This document shows, piece after piece, positions 46,703 through 56,800 of a stretch of DNA of 64,000 nt. Made by a program: the position numbers and the translations under genes. The notes below the pieces were generated by a model. The model saw only the letters and a list, made by a program, of their open reading frames with translations, searched no databases and was not told the DNA's origin. Origin of the DNA: Palsa-1447 sp964414785 (lineage in GTDB: Bacteria > Verrucomicrobiota > Verrucomicrobiia > Opitutales > Opitutaceae). Within the stretch, counting starts at the first letter, position 1; each line of letters opens with the position of its first letter. The DNA lies in contig CAYPXZ010000009.1 in assembly GCA_964414785.1 (NCBI GenBank), positions 1-64,000 on the forward strand, read 5' to 3'.

Positions 46703-48295
46703 ATGACTGACCCAGCATTTTCAGGCCTCGACATCCGCGGCCCCATCTCGAGTGAGCACGCCGCTATCCTGACGCCCGAGGCGTGCGCATTCCTCGCGGG
46801 GCTCTTCCGCAAGTTCGAGCCGCGCCGCCAGGAGCTCCTGCGGGCCCGCGTGACACGCCAGGCGCAGCTCGACTCGGGCGTGCTCCCGGATTTCCTCCCC
46901 TCGACCCGGTCGATCCGCGAGGGCGCGTGGAGGGTGGCGCCCGCGCCTGCCGACCTTCTCGACCGCCGGACCGAGATCACCGGGCCCGTCGACCGCAAGA
47001 TGGTGATCAATGCGCTCAACTCCGGGGCCAAGGTGTTCATGGCGGACTTCGAGGACGCGACGTCCCCCGTCTGGGAGAACCTCCTCGACGGGCACGTCAA
47101 CCTGAAGGACGCCGTCCGGCGCACGATCTCCTTCACGAGCCCCGAGGGGAAGTCCTACAGCCTCAACGAGAGGACGGCCACCCTCCTCGTGCGCCCCCGC
47201 GGATGGCACCTTCCCGAGAAGCACGTGATGCTCGAGGGCGCCCGGGTCTCCGGAAGCCTCTTCGACTTCGGCCTCTACTTCTTCCACAACGCCAAGGAGC
47301 TGCTCGCCCGCGGCTCGGGCCCCTACTTCTACCTCCCGAAGATGGAGAGCCACCTGGAGGCCCGCCTGTGGAACGACGTCTTCGTCCATTCCCAGGCGGC
47401 GCTCGGCGTCCCGCAGGGCTCGATCCGTGCGACCTCCCTCATCGAGACCATCCTCGCGACGTTCGAGGCCGAGGAGATCCTCTACGAGCTGCGCGACCAC
47501 GCGTCGGGCCTGAATTGCGGGAGGTGGGACTACATCTTCAGCTGCATTAAGAAGCTCGGACGCAAGAAGGACTACATGTTCCCGGACAGGACCCAGGTCA
47601 CGATGACGGCGCCGTTCATGCGGGCGTACTGCCTCTACGTCATCAAGGTCTGCCACCGCCGCGGGGCCCATGCGATGGGGGGGATGGCGGCCCAGATTCC
47701 CATAAAGAACAACCCCCAGGCGAACGACGAGGCCCTGGCAAAGGTCCTCGCGGACAAGGAGCGGGAGGCGACGGACGGGCACGACGGGACCTGGGTCGCC
47801 CATCCGGGCCTTGTCCCGGTGGCGCTCAAGGCCTTCGACAAGCACATGCCGGGGCCCAACCAGGTCGCGCGCCAGCGCGAGGACGTGAACGTGACCGCCG
47901 AGGAGCTCCTCTCGGCGCCCGCCGGAACGATCACCGATGCCGGCATCCGCACCAACTTCAGCGTCGGCATCCAGTATGTCGAGGCGTGGCTCGGGGGCAC
48001 CGGCTGCGTCCCGCTCTACAACCTGATGGAGGATGCGGCCACGGCTGAGATCTCCCGCGCGCAGCTCTGGCAGTGGCTTCACTGCGGCGGCCGGCTCGCC
48101 GACGGCAGGGCGGTCACGCCCGCCCATTACGACAGCGTGATCGGCGAGGTGATCGCAAAGATCCAGTCCGAGATCGGGGTCGAGCGCTACTCGAACGGGC
48201 ATTTTAGGACGGCAGCCCACATGTTCATGGAGATGGTCAAGGCCCCGGTCCTCGACGAGTTCCTGACGCTGCCCGCCTACGAGCTGCTCAAGTAG
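46703..48295 (+). CDS. aceB: Malate synthase A
   Basis: 530 residues, close to E. coli AceB (533). It joins glyoxylate and acetyl-CoA to malate. Motifs: VMADFEDATSPVWENLLDGH, LLVRPRGWHLPEKHVML, FDFGLYFFHNAKELLARGSG, GSIRATSLIETILATFEAEE, and the catalytic MEDAATAEISRAQLWQWLH with DGHDGTWVAHPGLVPVA. Isocitrate lyase is not nearby; placement at the head of the ureide genes suggests that glyoxylate from purine breakdown is its substrate. ATG 46703 gives the family N-terminus; an in-frame start at 46619 would overlap guaD. Confidence 0.95.
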   Translation: MTDPAFSGLDIRGPISSEHAAILTPEACAFLAGLFRKFEPRRQELLRARVTRQAQLDSGVLPDFLPSTRSIREGAWRVAPAPADLLDRRTEITGPVDRKMVINALNSGAKVFMADFEDATSPVWENLLDGHVNLKDAVRRTISFTSPEGKSYSLNERTATLLVRPRGWHLPEKHVMLEGARVSGSLFDFGLYFFHNAKELLARGSGPYFYLPKMESHLEARLWNDVFVHSQAALGVPQGSIRATSLIETILATFEAEEILYELRDHASGLNCGRWDYIFSCIKKLGRKKDYMFPDRTQVTMTAPFMRAYCLYVIKVCHRRGAHAMGGMAAQIPIKNNPQANDEALAKVLADKEREATDGHDGTWVAHPGLVPVALKAFDKHMPGPNQVARQREDVNVTAEELLSAPAGTITDAGIRTNFSVGIQYVEAWLGGTGCVPLYNLMEDAATAEISRAQLWQWLHCGGRLADGRAVTPAHYDSVIGEVIAKIQSEIGVERYSNGHFRTAAHMFMEMVKAPVLDEFLTLPAYELLK

Positions 48296-48303
48296 CCGCG
48301 CTC

Positions 48304-48822
48304 ATGCCCCTGACGCTCGCCGAATTGAACGCCCTCGACCGCGATGCCTTCGTCGCAGCCCTGGGCCACCTGTTCGAGCATTCCTCATGGGTGGCCGCCG
48401 ACACCTATGACCGGAGGCCCTTTGGCAGCGTGGACGAGCTCCACGGCAGGCTCTGCGACACGATGCGCGCGGCCCCCGCGCAGCGGCAGCTTGCGCTGAT
48501 CCGGGCCCACCCCGACCTTGCGGGCCGCCTCGCCAAGGCGGGCCAGCTGACGGCGGCCTCGGCCAGGGAGCAGGAGGCGGCCGGGCTCGACCGGCTCACG
48601 CCCGGCGAGGCGGCCGAGATCGAGCGCCTGAACAACGCCTACAAGGAGCGGTTCGGCTTCCCCTTCATCATCTGCGCCCGCCTCAACGCCAAGGATGCGA
48701 TCCTGGCGGCGATGAGGGCTCGGTCCGGAAACACCCCCGACGCGGAGCACTCGACTGCAATGGGTGAAATCGCCAAGATAGCCCGACTTCGACTCAACGA
48801 GGCCCTGAAGACCCAGTACTGA
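48304..48822 (+). CDS. uraD: OHCU decarboxylase
   Basis: 172 residues. It decarboxylates 2-oxo-4-hydroxy-4-carboxy-5-ureidoimidazoline to S-allantoin, the third step of urate degradation. The family signatures are ALIRAHPDLAGRLAKAGQLT, EIERLNNAYKERFGFPFIIC and the C-terminal EIAKIARLRLNEAL. The catalytic His lies in the RAHPDL motif. It is 8 bases after aceB and 1 base before uraH. Confidence 0.94.
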   Translation: MPLTLAELNALDRDAFVAALGHLFEHSSWVAADTYDRRPFGSVDELHGRLCDTMRAAPAQRQLALIRAHPDLAGRLAKAGQLTAASAREQEAAGLDRLTPGEAAEIERLNNAYKERFGFPFIICARLNAKDAILAAMRARSGNTPDAEHSTAMGEIAKIARLRLNEALKTQY

Positions 48823-48823
48823 A

Positions 48824-49177
48824 ATGGCCGGAAAGCTCAGCACCCACGCCCTTGACCTCACGACGGGCCGCCCTGCGGCGGGCCTTCGGATCGAGCTTCG
48901 CAGGATCTCCCCGGAGCCGGGCCTGCTTAAGACTGCAGTCACCAACGCCGACGGCAGGACCGACGCCCCGCTTCTTGCCGGGGCTGAGATGGTGGCCGGT
49001 GTCTACCAGCTCGAGTTCCAGGTCGGGGCGTATTTCTCGGGCAAGGGGGCTCCGTCCTCCAAGGTCCCCTTCCTCGACGTCGTGCCGGTGCGCTTCGGGA
49101 TCGACGACCCTTCGGCCTCTTACCACGTGCCCCTCCTCGCGACCCCATGGGCCTACAACACCTACAGGGGGAGCTGA
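48824..49177 (+). CDS. uraH: 5-hydroxyisourate hydrolase (transthyretin-like)
   Basis: 117 residues. It opens 5-hydroxyisourate, the first product of urate oxidation. The hallmarks are KLSTHALDLTTGRPAAGL at the N-terminus with the catalytic His, Arg in NADGRTDAPLL, and the C-terminal YHVPLLATPWAYNTYRGS, whose final YRGS tetrapeptide distinguishes the enzyme from transthyretin. No signal peptide is present. It follows uraD immediately, so both urate-intermediate enzymes are made together. Confidence 0.95.
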   Translation: MAGKLSTHALDLTTGRPAAGLRIELRRISPEPGLLKTAVTNADGRTDAPLLAGAEMVAGVYQLEFQVGAYFSGKGAPSSKVPFLDVVPVRFGIDDPSASYHVPLLATPWAYNTYRGS

Positions 49178-49186
49178 CGGCGAAGA

Positions 49187-50437
49187 ATGCCAAAGAACAC
49201 CCTGGCCCAAGCCGCCTCGAGCCTGGCCCGCCGCCTCGACCAACTCGCGCGGGTTTCAGACGAGCGCGGGGAGACCACGCGGACATTCCTTTCACCGGCC
49301 ATGGGCCGCGCGAATACCCTTGTCGGCCGCTGGATGAGGGGCGCGGGCCTGGCGGTCCGGGAGGACGCGGTCGGCAACTTGATCGGCCGGACGAAGGCAC
49401 GGGCGCCGTGCGCCAGGACCTTCCTTTTCGGCTCCCACCTCGACACGGTTCGCGACGCGGGCCGATTTGACGGCACGCTTGGCGTCCTCCTGCCCATTGC
49501 CGCACTCGAGGTCGTCCGGAGCCGCGGAATCGATCTTCCGTTCGACGTCGAGGTCGTGGGTTTCTCCGAGGAGGAAGGGGTCAGGTTTCCGAGCGCCTAT
49601 CTTGGGAGCAAAGGATACACGGGCCACCTGACCGCGTCCGACCTCGCGCTCCGGGACGCCCAAGGAACCTCGGTCGCGCAGGTGCTCGCCAGGCACAATG
49701 GCCGGCGGACACCGCCGCCGCGCGCCGCCCACGCTTCGGAGGAACTCATCGGGTACCTCGAGGTTCATATTGAGCAGGGGCCCGTCCTCGAGGACAAGGG
49801 GCTTGCCGCGGGCGTCGTGTCGGCAATCTCGGGACAGACGAGGGCCGTCGTGAGGTTCAGCGGCCGGGCCGGGCACGCGGGTACGACCCCCATGGCCCTG
49901 CGAAAAGATGCCCTCGCGTGCGCCGCGGAATTCATCCTGGCGACCGAGGCCCTGGCAAGATCGCGGCCCCCGCTCGTGGCGACCGTCGGGCGGATAACGG
50001 CGCGGCCGGGAGCGGCGAACGTCATCGCGGGTGACGTCGAGCTTTCCCTCGACGTGAGGCACCCGGCTGACGCCCCCCGGAAGTCCGCGGTGGCGGCCCT
50101 GCGCGCGGCCGCGCAGAGGATCGCCCGCGGGCGCGGGGTCCGGTCCTCGGTGACGGTGGCCCAGGACAATGGAGCGGTGGCGTGCTCCCACGAGCTCACC
50201 GCGCTCCTTGAGCGCAGCGTGCGCGCCTGCCAGGGCCGGTCGATCGCGCTTGCCAGCGGTGCTGGCCACGACGCGGTCATCGTGTCCTCGATCGCACCGG
50301 TCGCCATGCTCTTTGTACGCTGCAGGGGGGGCCTTAGCCACCACCCGGACGAGCATGTCCGCAGCGGAGACCTCGGGGTCGCCCTTGGCATCGTGGTCGA
50401 TTTCCTCACCCGCATGGCCTACAGGATCGGCCCATGA
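49187..50437 (+). CDS. allC: Allantoate amidohydrolase (M20 hydantoinase/carbamoylase family)
   Basis: 416 residues. Metal ligands of the M20 family are in place: His and Asp in FGSHLDTVRDAGRFDGTLGV, two Glu in FSEEEGVRFPSAYLGSKGY, His in LEVHIEQGPVLE, and the C-terminal His in GGLSHHPDEHV; GAGHDAVIVSS is also conserved. The dimerisation domain begins near GRAGHAGTTPM. The family includes allantoate, ureidoglycolate and N-carbamoyl-amino-acid hydrolases; allantoate is inferred from the neighbours and from the second paralog at 52596 being closer to plant ureidoglycolate amidohydrolase. It overlaps allB by 4 bases. Confidence 0.82.
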   Translation: MPKNTLAQAASSLARRLDQLARVSDERGETTRTFLSPAMGRANTLVGRWMRGAGLAVREDAVGNLIGRTKARAPCARTFLFGSHLDTVRDAGRFDGTLGVLLPIAALEVVRSRGIDLPFDVEVVGFSEEEGVRFPSAYLGSKGYTGHLTASDLALRDAQGTSVAQVLARHNGRRTPPPRAAHASEELIGYLEVHIEQGPVLEDKGLAAGVVSAISGQTRAVVRFSGRAGHAGTTPMALRKDALACAAEFILATEALARSRPPLVATVGRITARPGAANVIAGDVELSLDVRHPADAPRKSAVAALRAAAQRIARGRGVRSSVTVAQDNGAVACSHELTALLERSVRACQGRSIALASGAGHDAVIVSSIAPVAMLFVRCRGGLSHHPDEHVRSGDLGVALGIVVDFLTRMAYRIGP

Positions 50438-51795
50438 GCGAACGCTGCGATCTCCTCGTGCGCGGGGCGACCCTCGTCACCTCGGGCGGCCTCACCCGGG
50501 CGGACATCGCCGCCGCCGGGGGCAAGATCGTGAGGATCGGGGCGGACCTCGAACTCGAGGCCCGGGAGACGATTGACGCCCAGGGACTCCACGTCCTTGC
50601 GGGGATCATCGACTCGCACGTCCATTTCAACGAACCCGGCAGGACGGACTGGGAAGGCGTGGCCACCGGCTCCTCGGCGCTCGCGGCGGGCGGAGGGACG
50701 GCATTCTTCGACATGCCCCTCAACTCGCTCCCGCCCGTGACCGACGCGGCGAGCCTGGCACTCAAGCGCGAGGCGGCCGCGCGCTCGGCGCGCACGGACT
50801 TCGCGATCTGGGGGGGCCTGGTGCCCGGGAACCTCGACCAGCTTGAGCCGATGAGGGATGCGGGCGCCATCGGGTTCAAGGCGTTCATGTGCAACAGCGG
50901 AGTCGAGGAGTTCGGCCGATCGGACCCGGCGACCCTGCGCGCCGGGATGAAGCGCGCCGCCGGGCTTGGGATGCTGGTCGCCGTCCACGCCGAGGACGAG
51001 ACGCTGGCTCAGGAGAGGACGGCGCAGGCCCACGCCCGCGGCACGGACATCCGCTCGTGGCTCACGTCGCGGCCCGTGGAGCTCGAGCTTGCGGCGATCA
51101 GGACCGCCACCGAAATCGCCGGCGAGACGGGATGCTCGCTTCACATCGTGCACGTGAGCAGCCCCGAGGGGGTCGCGCTCGCGCGCGAGGCAAGGGGACG
51201 GGGCGTCGACGTTTCGATCGAGACCTGCCCCCACTACCTCCTCCTTTCCGAGCAGGATGTCCTCGACCGCGGGTCGCCCGCAAAGTGCTTCCCGCCCCTG
51301 CGCCCCGAGGCGCTAAGGCTCGGGCTCTGGCGGGCCCTGGAGTCGGGCCTTATCGACACCGTCGGTTCCGACCACTCGCCGGCGCCCCCGGAGATGAAGA
51401 AATCGGCGGACTTCTTCGAGAACTGGGGGGGGATCTCGGGATGCCAGCACGGGTTTGGCCTTTTGCTCTCGGAGGCCCTGGCCCGCCAGGCTCCTGGGAC
51501 CGCGCTGCCCCTCCTTTCGAATCTCCTTTCGGCCAATGTCGCCCGAAGGTTCCGGATCGACCGCTCGAAGGGCCGGCTTGCCGAGGGCCTCGACGCCGAC
51601 ATGACGATCATCGAGATCGGCGCCGAACACGCGCTCTCCAACTCGGAACTCCTCTACCGGCACCGCCAGGGCCCTTACGACGGGCGGAAATCGCGCGTGC
51701 GGATCGCGCGGACGATCGTCCGGGGGCGGACGGTATTTTCTCAGGGCCGGGTTGCACAGGGCGGCCCCGCAGGTCAATTTATCCGGCCAACCTAG
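50434..51795 (+). CDS. allB: Allantoinase
   Basis: 453 residues. A cyclic amidohydrolase opening allantoin to allantoate. The metal site is visible: DSHVHFNEPGRTDWEGVATG, the carbamylated Lys in GAIGFKAFMCNSGV, His in LVAVHAEDE, His in SLHIVHVSSPEGV and Asp in TVGSDHSPAPPEMKKS. FFDMPLNSLPPVT is typical of AllB and separates it from dihydroorotase. It overlaps allC by 4 bases; a 60-bp gap follows. Confidence 0.93.
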   Translation: MSERCDLLVRGATLVTSGGLTRADIAAAGGKIVRIGADLELEARETIDAQGLHVLAGIIDSHVHFNEPGRTDWEGVATGSSALAAGGGTAFFDMPLNSLPPVTDAASLALKREAAARSARTDFAIWGGLVPGNLDQLEPMRDAGAIGFKAFMCNSGVEEFGRSDPATLRAGMKRAAGLGMLVAVHAEDETLAQERTAQAHARGTDIRSWLTSRPVELELAAIRTATEIAGETGCSLHIVHVSSPEGVALAREARGRGVDVSIETCPHYLLLSEQDVLDRGSPAKCFPPLRPEALRLGLWRALESGLIDTVGSDHSPAPPEMKKSADFFENWGGISGCQHGFGLLLSEALARQAPGTALPLLSNLLSANVARRFRIDRSKGRLAEGLDADMTIIEIGAEHALSNSELLYRHRQGPYDGRKSRVRIARTIVRGRTVFSQGRVAQGGPAGQFIRPT

Positions 51796-51855
51796 GCCCC
51801 CTGGCACCCTCGGCGCGCGACCTGCTTAGAAACCCAGAATCTCCCCCCAAATCCC

Positions 51856-52599
51856 ATGCCTGAACTCTTTGGACACACCCGAGCACACGTAGGGCCGCGC
51901 CATGCGCTCATCACCGCGGACAACCACGTGAACAGCGTCATACCCGGCATCACCGGGGCGACCGCCGTCGTGCTGGTGAGCCCGGCCATGGGCGCGAGCA
52001 TGGCCCAGACCCTGCTGACGTTCCAGTCCGGGGGAGGGGCCGGCATAGAGCCCAGCGATATCGAGACCTTCGGCTTCGTCATGGACGGAGCCACCACGGT
52101 GTCGGTCGCGGGAGCCAAGCGCCGCCTGGGGGCAGGGGGCTTCTTCTTCTGCCCGGCGGGCTCCGGATGGGGCCTTTCGGCTCCGAAAAAGGGTTCCCGC
52201 CTCATGCTCTTCCAGAAGAAGTATGCTCCCCTCAAGGGTTCGAAGGCCCCGCGTGCGATCTTTGGAGACCAGTCCAGGGTGAAGGGGACCCCCTTCCTCG
52301 GCGACCCGGCTGCCAACCTCCAGGTGCTCCTTCCGGACGAGCCGGCATTCGACATGGCCGTCAACCTCTTCGCCTACCAGCCCGGCGGCCACCTGCCCTT
52401 TGTCGAGGTCCACATCATGGAGCACGGGCTTGTCATGCTCTCGGGGGAGGGCGTGTACCGCCTCGAGGACTCCTGGTATCCGGTGCGGGCCGGCGACGCG
52501 ATCTGGATGGCCCCCTATTGCAAGCAGTGGTTTGTCGCCATGGGCAAGGTCCCCGCGCGATACCTCTACTACAAGGACGTGAACAGGGCGCCCCTATGA
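51856..52599 (+). CDS. allE: (S)-ureidoglycine aminohydrolase
   Basis: 247 residues, two cupin repeats. It releases ammonia from (S)-ureidoglycine to give (S)-ureidoglycolate with manganese. Seen: LFGHTRAHVGPRHALITADN at the N-terminus, ETFGFVMDGATTVSVAG, and in the second cupin the metal region LPFVEVHIMEHGLVMLSGEG and VRAGDAIWMAPYCKQWFVAM. The ending YLYYKDVNRAPL matches the family. The stop overlaps the next start (ATGA). It separates the two M20 enzymes in the operon as in the pathway. Confidence 0.93.
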   Translation: MPELFGHTRAHVGPRHALITADNHVNSVIPGITGATAVVLVSPAMGASMAQTLLTFQSGGGAGIEPSDIETFGFVMDGATTVSVAGAKRRLGAGGFFFCPAGSGWGLSAPKKGSRLMLFQKKYAPLKGSKAPRAIFGDQSRVKGTPFLGDPAANLQVLLPDEPAFDMAVNLFAYQPGGHLPFVEVHIMEHGLVMLSGEGVYRLEDSWYPVRAGDAIWMAPYCKQWFVAMGKVPARYLYYKDVNRAPL

Positions 52600-53855
52600 C
52601 AGGACCGGTGTCCGAGCTGAAGATCGCGATCGACAGCGCGGCGCTCAAGCGCCGCGTCGACGAGCTGGCCCGGATATCGGAGGCCCCGGCCCCGGTCGTC
52701 ACCCGGGTTCTCTTCTCGGAGGCCGACATGCGGGGCAGGGAGTACGTCCGAAGGGCGGCTCGCGAGGCGGGCCTTGCTCTCAGGGAGGATGCCGTCGGAA
52801 ACATCTTTGCCCGGTGGGAGGGGAGCGAGCCCGGCCTGCCGGCCGTCGGCTCGGGATCCCACACGGACGCGATACCGAACGCGGGCAGGTACGACGGCGT
52901 CGTCGGGGTCCTCGGCGCCTTCGAGGCGCTTGCCGCGCTCAGGCGTGCGGGCTTCAAGCCCAGGCGCTCCCTCGAGGTCGTGATGTTCACGGCCGAGGAG
53001 CCCACGCGCTTCGGCCTCGGGTGCCTGGGGAGCCGGCTCATGGCGGGAACGATCCCCGTAGAGAAGGCCCGCTCCCTCCGGGACCGCGAGGGGCGTACGC
53101 TCGACGAGCTGCGCGCCGCCGCGGGCTACTCGGGCCCCCTTGAGTCGGTGCGCCTGCCGAGCGGCCACTACCACTCGTTTGTCGAGCTCCACATCGAGCA
53201 GGGCCCGATCCTGGAGGAGAAGAATATCCCCATAGGCATCGTCGAGCACATCGCGGGCCCGAGCAGCTACCGCGTCACCCTTCACGGGGAGGGCGGGCAC
53301 GCCGGGGCGGTCCTGATGCCCGTGCGCCACGACGCCATGCTCGCAGGGGCGGAGATCGCGCTCGCCGTCGAGCGCGCCGCCTTGGAAAGCGGCAGCCCGG
53401 ACACGGTGGGGACGGTCGGCGTCTTCCGGATCGAGCCGGGGGCGGTGAACAGCGTGCCCTTCAAGGCCTACCTCGAGATCGACCTCAGGGACGCCCGGCT
53501 CGACACGCGCTCCAAGGCCCTGGCCGACATCAAGGCCGCGGCCGCCCGCGCATGCGCGAAACGCGGCGTGAAGATGGACTTCGAGGAGATCAACGAGGAC
53601 CCCCCCGCGGAGGGCGACCAGCGGACGGTCGCGATCGCGGAGAAGGTTTGCTCGGAATTGGGCCTTCGCTCCCTGCGCATGGTGAGCCGGGCCTACCACG
53701 ACTCCCTGTTCATGTCGCGGGTCAGCCCGACCACCATGATCTTTATCCCCTGCCTCAACGGATGGAGCCACCGGCCCGAGGAGTTTGCCACGACCGAGCA
53801 CATCGCCTCCGGGGCGCTGGTGCTGGCCCACACCATGGCGAGGCTCGCCGTCTGA
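52596..53855 (+). CDS. Ureidoglycolate amidohydrolase (plant-type UAH-like)
   Basis: 419 residues, a second M20-family amidohydrolase. VGSGSHTDAIPNAGRYDGVV and FTAEEPTRFGLGCLGSRLMA carry the His, Asp and Glu metal ligands, and VELHIEQGPILEEKNIPIGI and the C-terminal NGWSHRPEEFATTEHI follow. The variant EEPTRFG, where AllC proteins have EEEGVRF, and HTDAIP are features I associate with plant ureidoglycolate amidohydrolase. Together with AllE it would take ureidoglycine to glyoxylate, CO2 and ammonia. It overlaps allE by 4 bases and lies 3 before the xanthine dehydrogenase gene. Confidence 0.8.
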   Translation: MTGPVSELKIAIDSAALKRRVDELARISEAPAPVVTRVLFSEADMRGREYVRRAAREAGLALREDAVGNIFARWEGSEPGLPAVGSGSHTDAIPNAGRYDGVVGVLGAFEALAALRRAGFKPRRSLEVVMFTAEEPTRFGLGCLGSRLMAGTIPVEKARSLRDREGRTLDELRAAAGYSGPLESVRLPSGHYHSFVELHIEQGPILEEKNIPIGIVEHIAGPSSYRVTLHGEGGHAGAVLMPVRHDAMLAGAEIALAVERAALESGSPDTVGTVGVFRIEPGAVNSVPFKAYLEIDLRDARLDTRSKALADIKAAAARACAKRGVKMDFEEINEDPPAEGDQRTVAIAEKVCSELGLRSLRMVSRAYHDSLFMSRVSPTTMIFIPCLNGWSHRPEEFATTEHIASGALVLAHTMARLAV

Positions 53856-53858
53856 CCC

Positions 53859-56800
53859 ATGGGATTTGAATTCACGCTCAACGGCCGGATGGTCCAGGTG
53901 GACGGAGCGGCCCCGACGACGACCCTCCTCGAATTCCTAAGGACGAGCGGGCTGACGGGGAGCAAGCAGGGGTGCGCCGAGGGCGACTGCGGCGCCTGCA
54001 CCGTGGCGATCGTCGAGCGCGACGGCTCGGGCAAGGCGACCTACCGCGGGGTGAACAGCTGCATCGCGCTCCTTCCCATGTTCGCGGGGCGCGAGGTGGT
54101 GACGGTCGAGGGCCTCTCCCCGGAGGGGGGCGAGCTCCACCCGGTGCAGTCCGCAATGGTGGAGCACTACGGCTCGCAATGCGGCTACTGCACGCCGGGC
54201 TTCGTCATGTCGCTTTTCGAGGGCTACTACCGCGGCGACTGCAAGGGGCCGTGCGAGATCAGCGACCAGCTTGGCGGCAATCTGTGCCGCTGCACGGGAT
54301 ACCGGCCCATAAGGGATGCCGCGCTCAACGTTCTCGCCGGGCCCAAGGCGGCCGCGGCGAACGACCCGTTCCGAGAGAGGCTCGGGTCCCCAGCGGCGCC
54401 CCCGGGGCCCCTCGACTACCAGGCTGGGGCGGAGCGTTTCGTCAGGCCCACGACGCTCGGGGGCCTCTTTGCGGCCCTCAAGGAGCATCCGCAGGCGACG
54501 CTTGTCGCGGGTGCGACGGAAGTCGGCGTCGACATCACGAAGAAATCAAGGGCCTTCCCCTTCCTCGTCTCGACCGAGGCGGTCCCCGAGCTCACACGGA
54601 TCACGAAGAGCGACTCCGAGTGGAGGATAGGCGCCTCGGCAACGCTGACGGCCGTTGAGGAGGCCGTCGCCGGCGAATACCCCTCGCTCGCGAAGATGCT
54701 CAAGGTTTTTGCCGCAAGGCAGATACGAAACAGGGCGACCCTCGGTGGCAATCTTGCGACGGCGTCGCCAATCGGCGACGCGGCCCCGGTCCTCCTCTCC
54801 CTGGACGCCGACCTCGTGCTCCGGTCGGCAGGGGGCGAGCGAAGGGTGGCGATCTCGGATTTCTTCACGGCCTACCGCAAGACCCTCCTCCAGCCCGGCG
54901 AGATTATTGCGGAGATCGTGCTGGGGCGCTTCAACCCAAAGGGGGATCTCACCCGCACGTCGGACTTCCTGAAGGTGTCCAAGCGGCGGGAACTCGACAT
55001 CAGCATCGTCGCCGCGGCGTTCGCCATCGACACCGACAGGGACGGGGTCGTGCGGCGCGCCCGCCTGGCCTACGGCGGCGTCGCGGCCACCCCCGTGCGC
55101 GCGCGCAATGCGGAGGCGGCGCTCGAAGGCAGGACGGTCGCGGCGGCCGCCGGGGACGTCGCGCGGATCCTTGCGGGCGAATTCAAGCCGATCGACGACG
55201 TGCGCGGCGGGGCGGACTATCGCCGGGGGCTCATCGTGAGCCTCTGGGAAAAGTTCGCCTCGGGATCGACGAGTATAGCCCAGGACGGCGCCCTGGATTT
55301 CCCGAAGGGCGCCGATGCCTCGAAGGCGGACGAGTCCAGGGCGCTTCGCCACGAGAGCGCCGTGGGCCACGTCACGGGGAGGGCCCTCTACGCGGACGAC
55401 ACGGCGCAGAGAAGGCCGATGCTGGACCTGTGGCCGGTCTGTGCCCCGCATGCCCGCGCCCACATCAAGCGGCGCGACGCAGCCCGGGCCCGGGCGATGC
55501 CCGGGGTCGTCGCCGTCCTCATGGCCGAGGACATCCCCGGGATCAACAACGTGGGGACCTTCCACGACGAGCCGCTGTTCGCCGACAAGGAGATCCTCTA
55601 CCACGGCCAGGTTGTCGCCGTCGTCGTCGGCCACTCGCTCCGGGAGTGCCGCGCCGCGGCCGCCGCCGTCGAGGTGGAGTACGAACCGTTGCCCCCGCTG
55701 ACAGGGATCAAGGAGGCCATCGCCAGGCGGAGCTTCCACACGCCGCCGCACACCCTGGCCCGGGGGGACAGCGCCTCCGCCCTTTCCCGGGCGCCTAAGA
55801 GGCTGGACGGTGAGTTCTCGTTCGGCGGCCAGGAGCATTTCTACCTCGAGACGCAGGCCGCCTGGGCCGAGGCCGGGGAGGCGGGGTCCGTCTTCGTCAG
55901 CTCGTCCACCCAGCACCCGACCGAGATCCAGGCCATCGTCTCCGAGGTCCTCGGCGAGCCCCGCAACAAGGTCGTCGTGCAGTCCCCGCGGATGGGCGGC
56001 GGGTTCGGGGGCAAGGAGACGCAAGGGAACGCCTTCGCCGCGATGGTGGCCCTGGCCTCCGTGAAGACACGCAGTCCCGTCCGGATCCAGCTCGACCGCG
56101 ACGTCGACATGATGGTCACCGGCAAGCGCCATCCCTTCCATGCGAGGTTCTCGGTCGGCCACGATGAGGACGGGATGCTGCTGGCCGCGGAGGTCGACCT
56201 TTTTTCCGACGGCGGATGGTCCCTCGACCTGTCCCAGCCCGTGCTCGACCGGGCGCTCTTCCACCTCGACAACGCCTACTACATCCCGGCGGTGCGCTTC
56301 ACCGGCCTCATCGCCAAGACGAACGTCGCCTCCAACACGGCATTCCGCGGATTCGGCGGCCCGCAGGGCATGCTGGTCATGGAGGAGATCGTCGACCGGG
56401 TCTCGCGAAGGCTCGGCCTTCCCCCGGAGGTCGTCCGGGGGCGAAACCTCTACAGGGGCTCCGGCGAAACCAACACGACCCACTTCTTCCAGGAGATCGG
56501 CGACAACAGGCTCCAGACGGTGTGGGCCCAGGTGCAGCGCGAGGCCGGCTTCGAGGAGAGGCGCCGGTCGGTCGACGCCTGGAATGCGGCCAACCCCCGG
56601 GTGAAGCGCGGCCTCGCCGTAACCCCGCTCAAGTTCGGGATCGCCTTCACGCTCACCCACTACAACCAGGCCGGGGCCCTCGTCCTGCTCTACACCGACG
56701 GCACGGCACAGGTGAGCCACGGCGGGACCGAGATGGGCCAGGGTCTCCACACGAAGATGCGCGGGGTCGCGATGCGCGAGCTGGGCCTTCCCGCGGGCAG

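Noticed and set aside
54546..56750. A 734-codon open frame on the minus strand opposite xdh, and a 593-codon one opposite secA (26893-28674)
   Set aside because: Long antisense frames are expected in high-GC DNA; the translations are Asp/Arg/Gly-rich without motifs, while the opposite strand encodes clear conserved enzymes.
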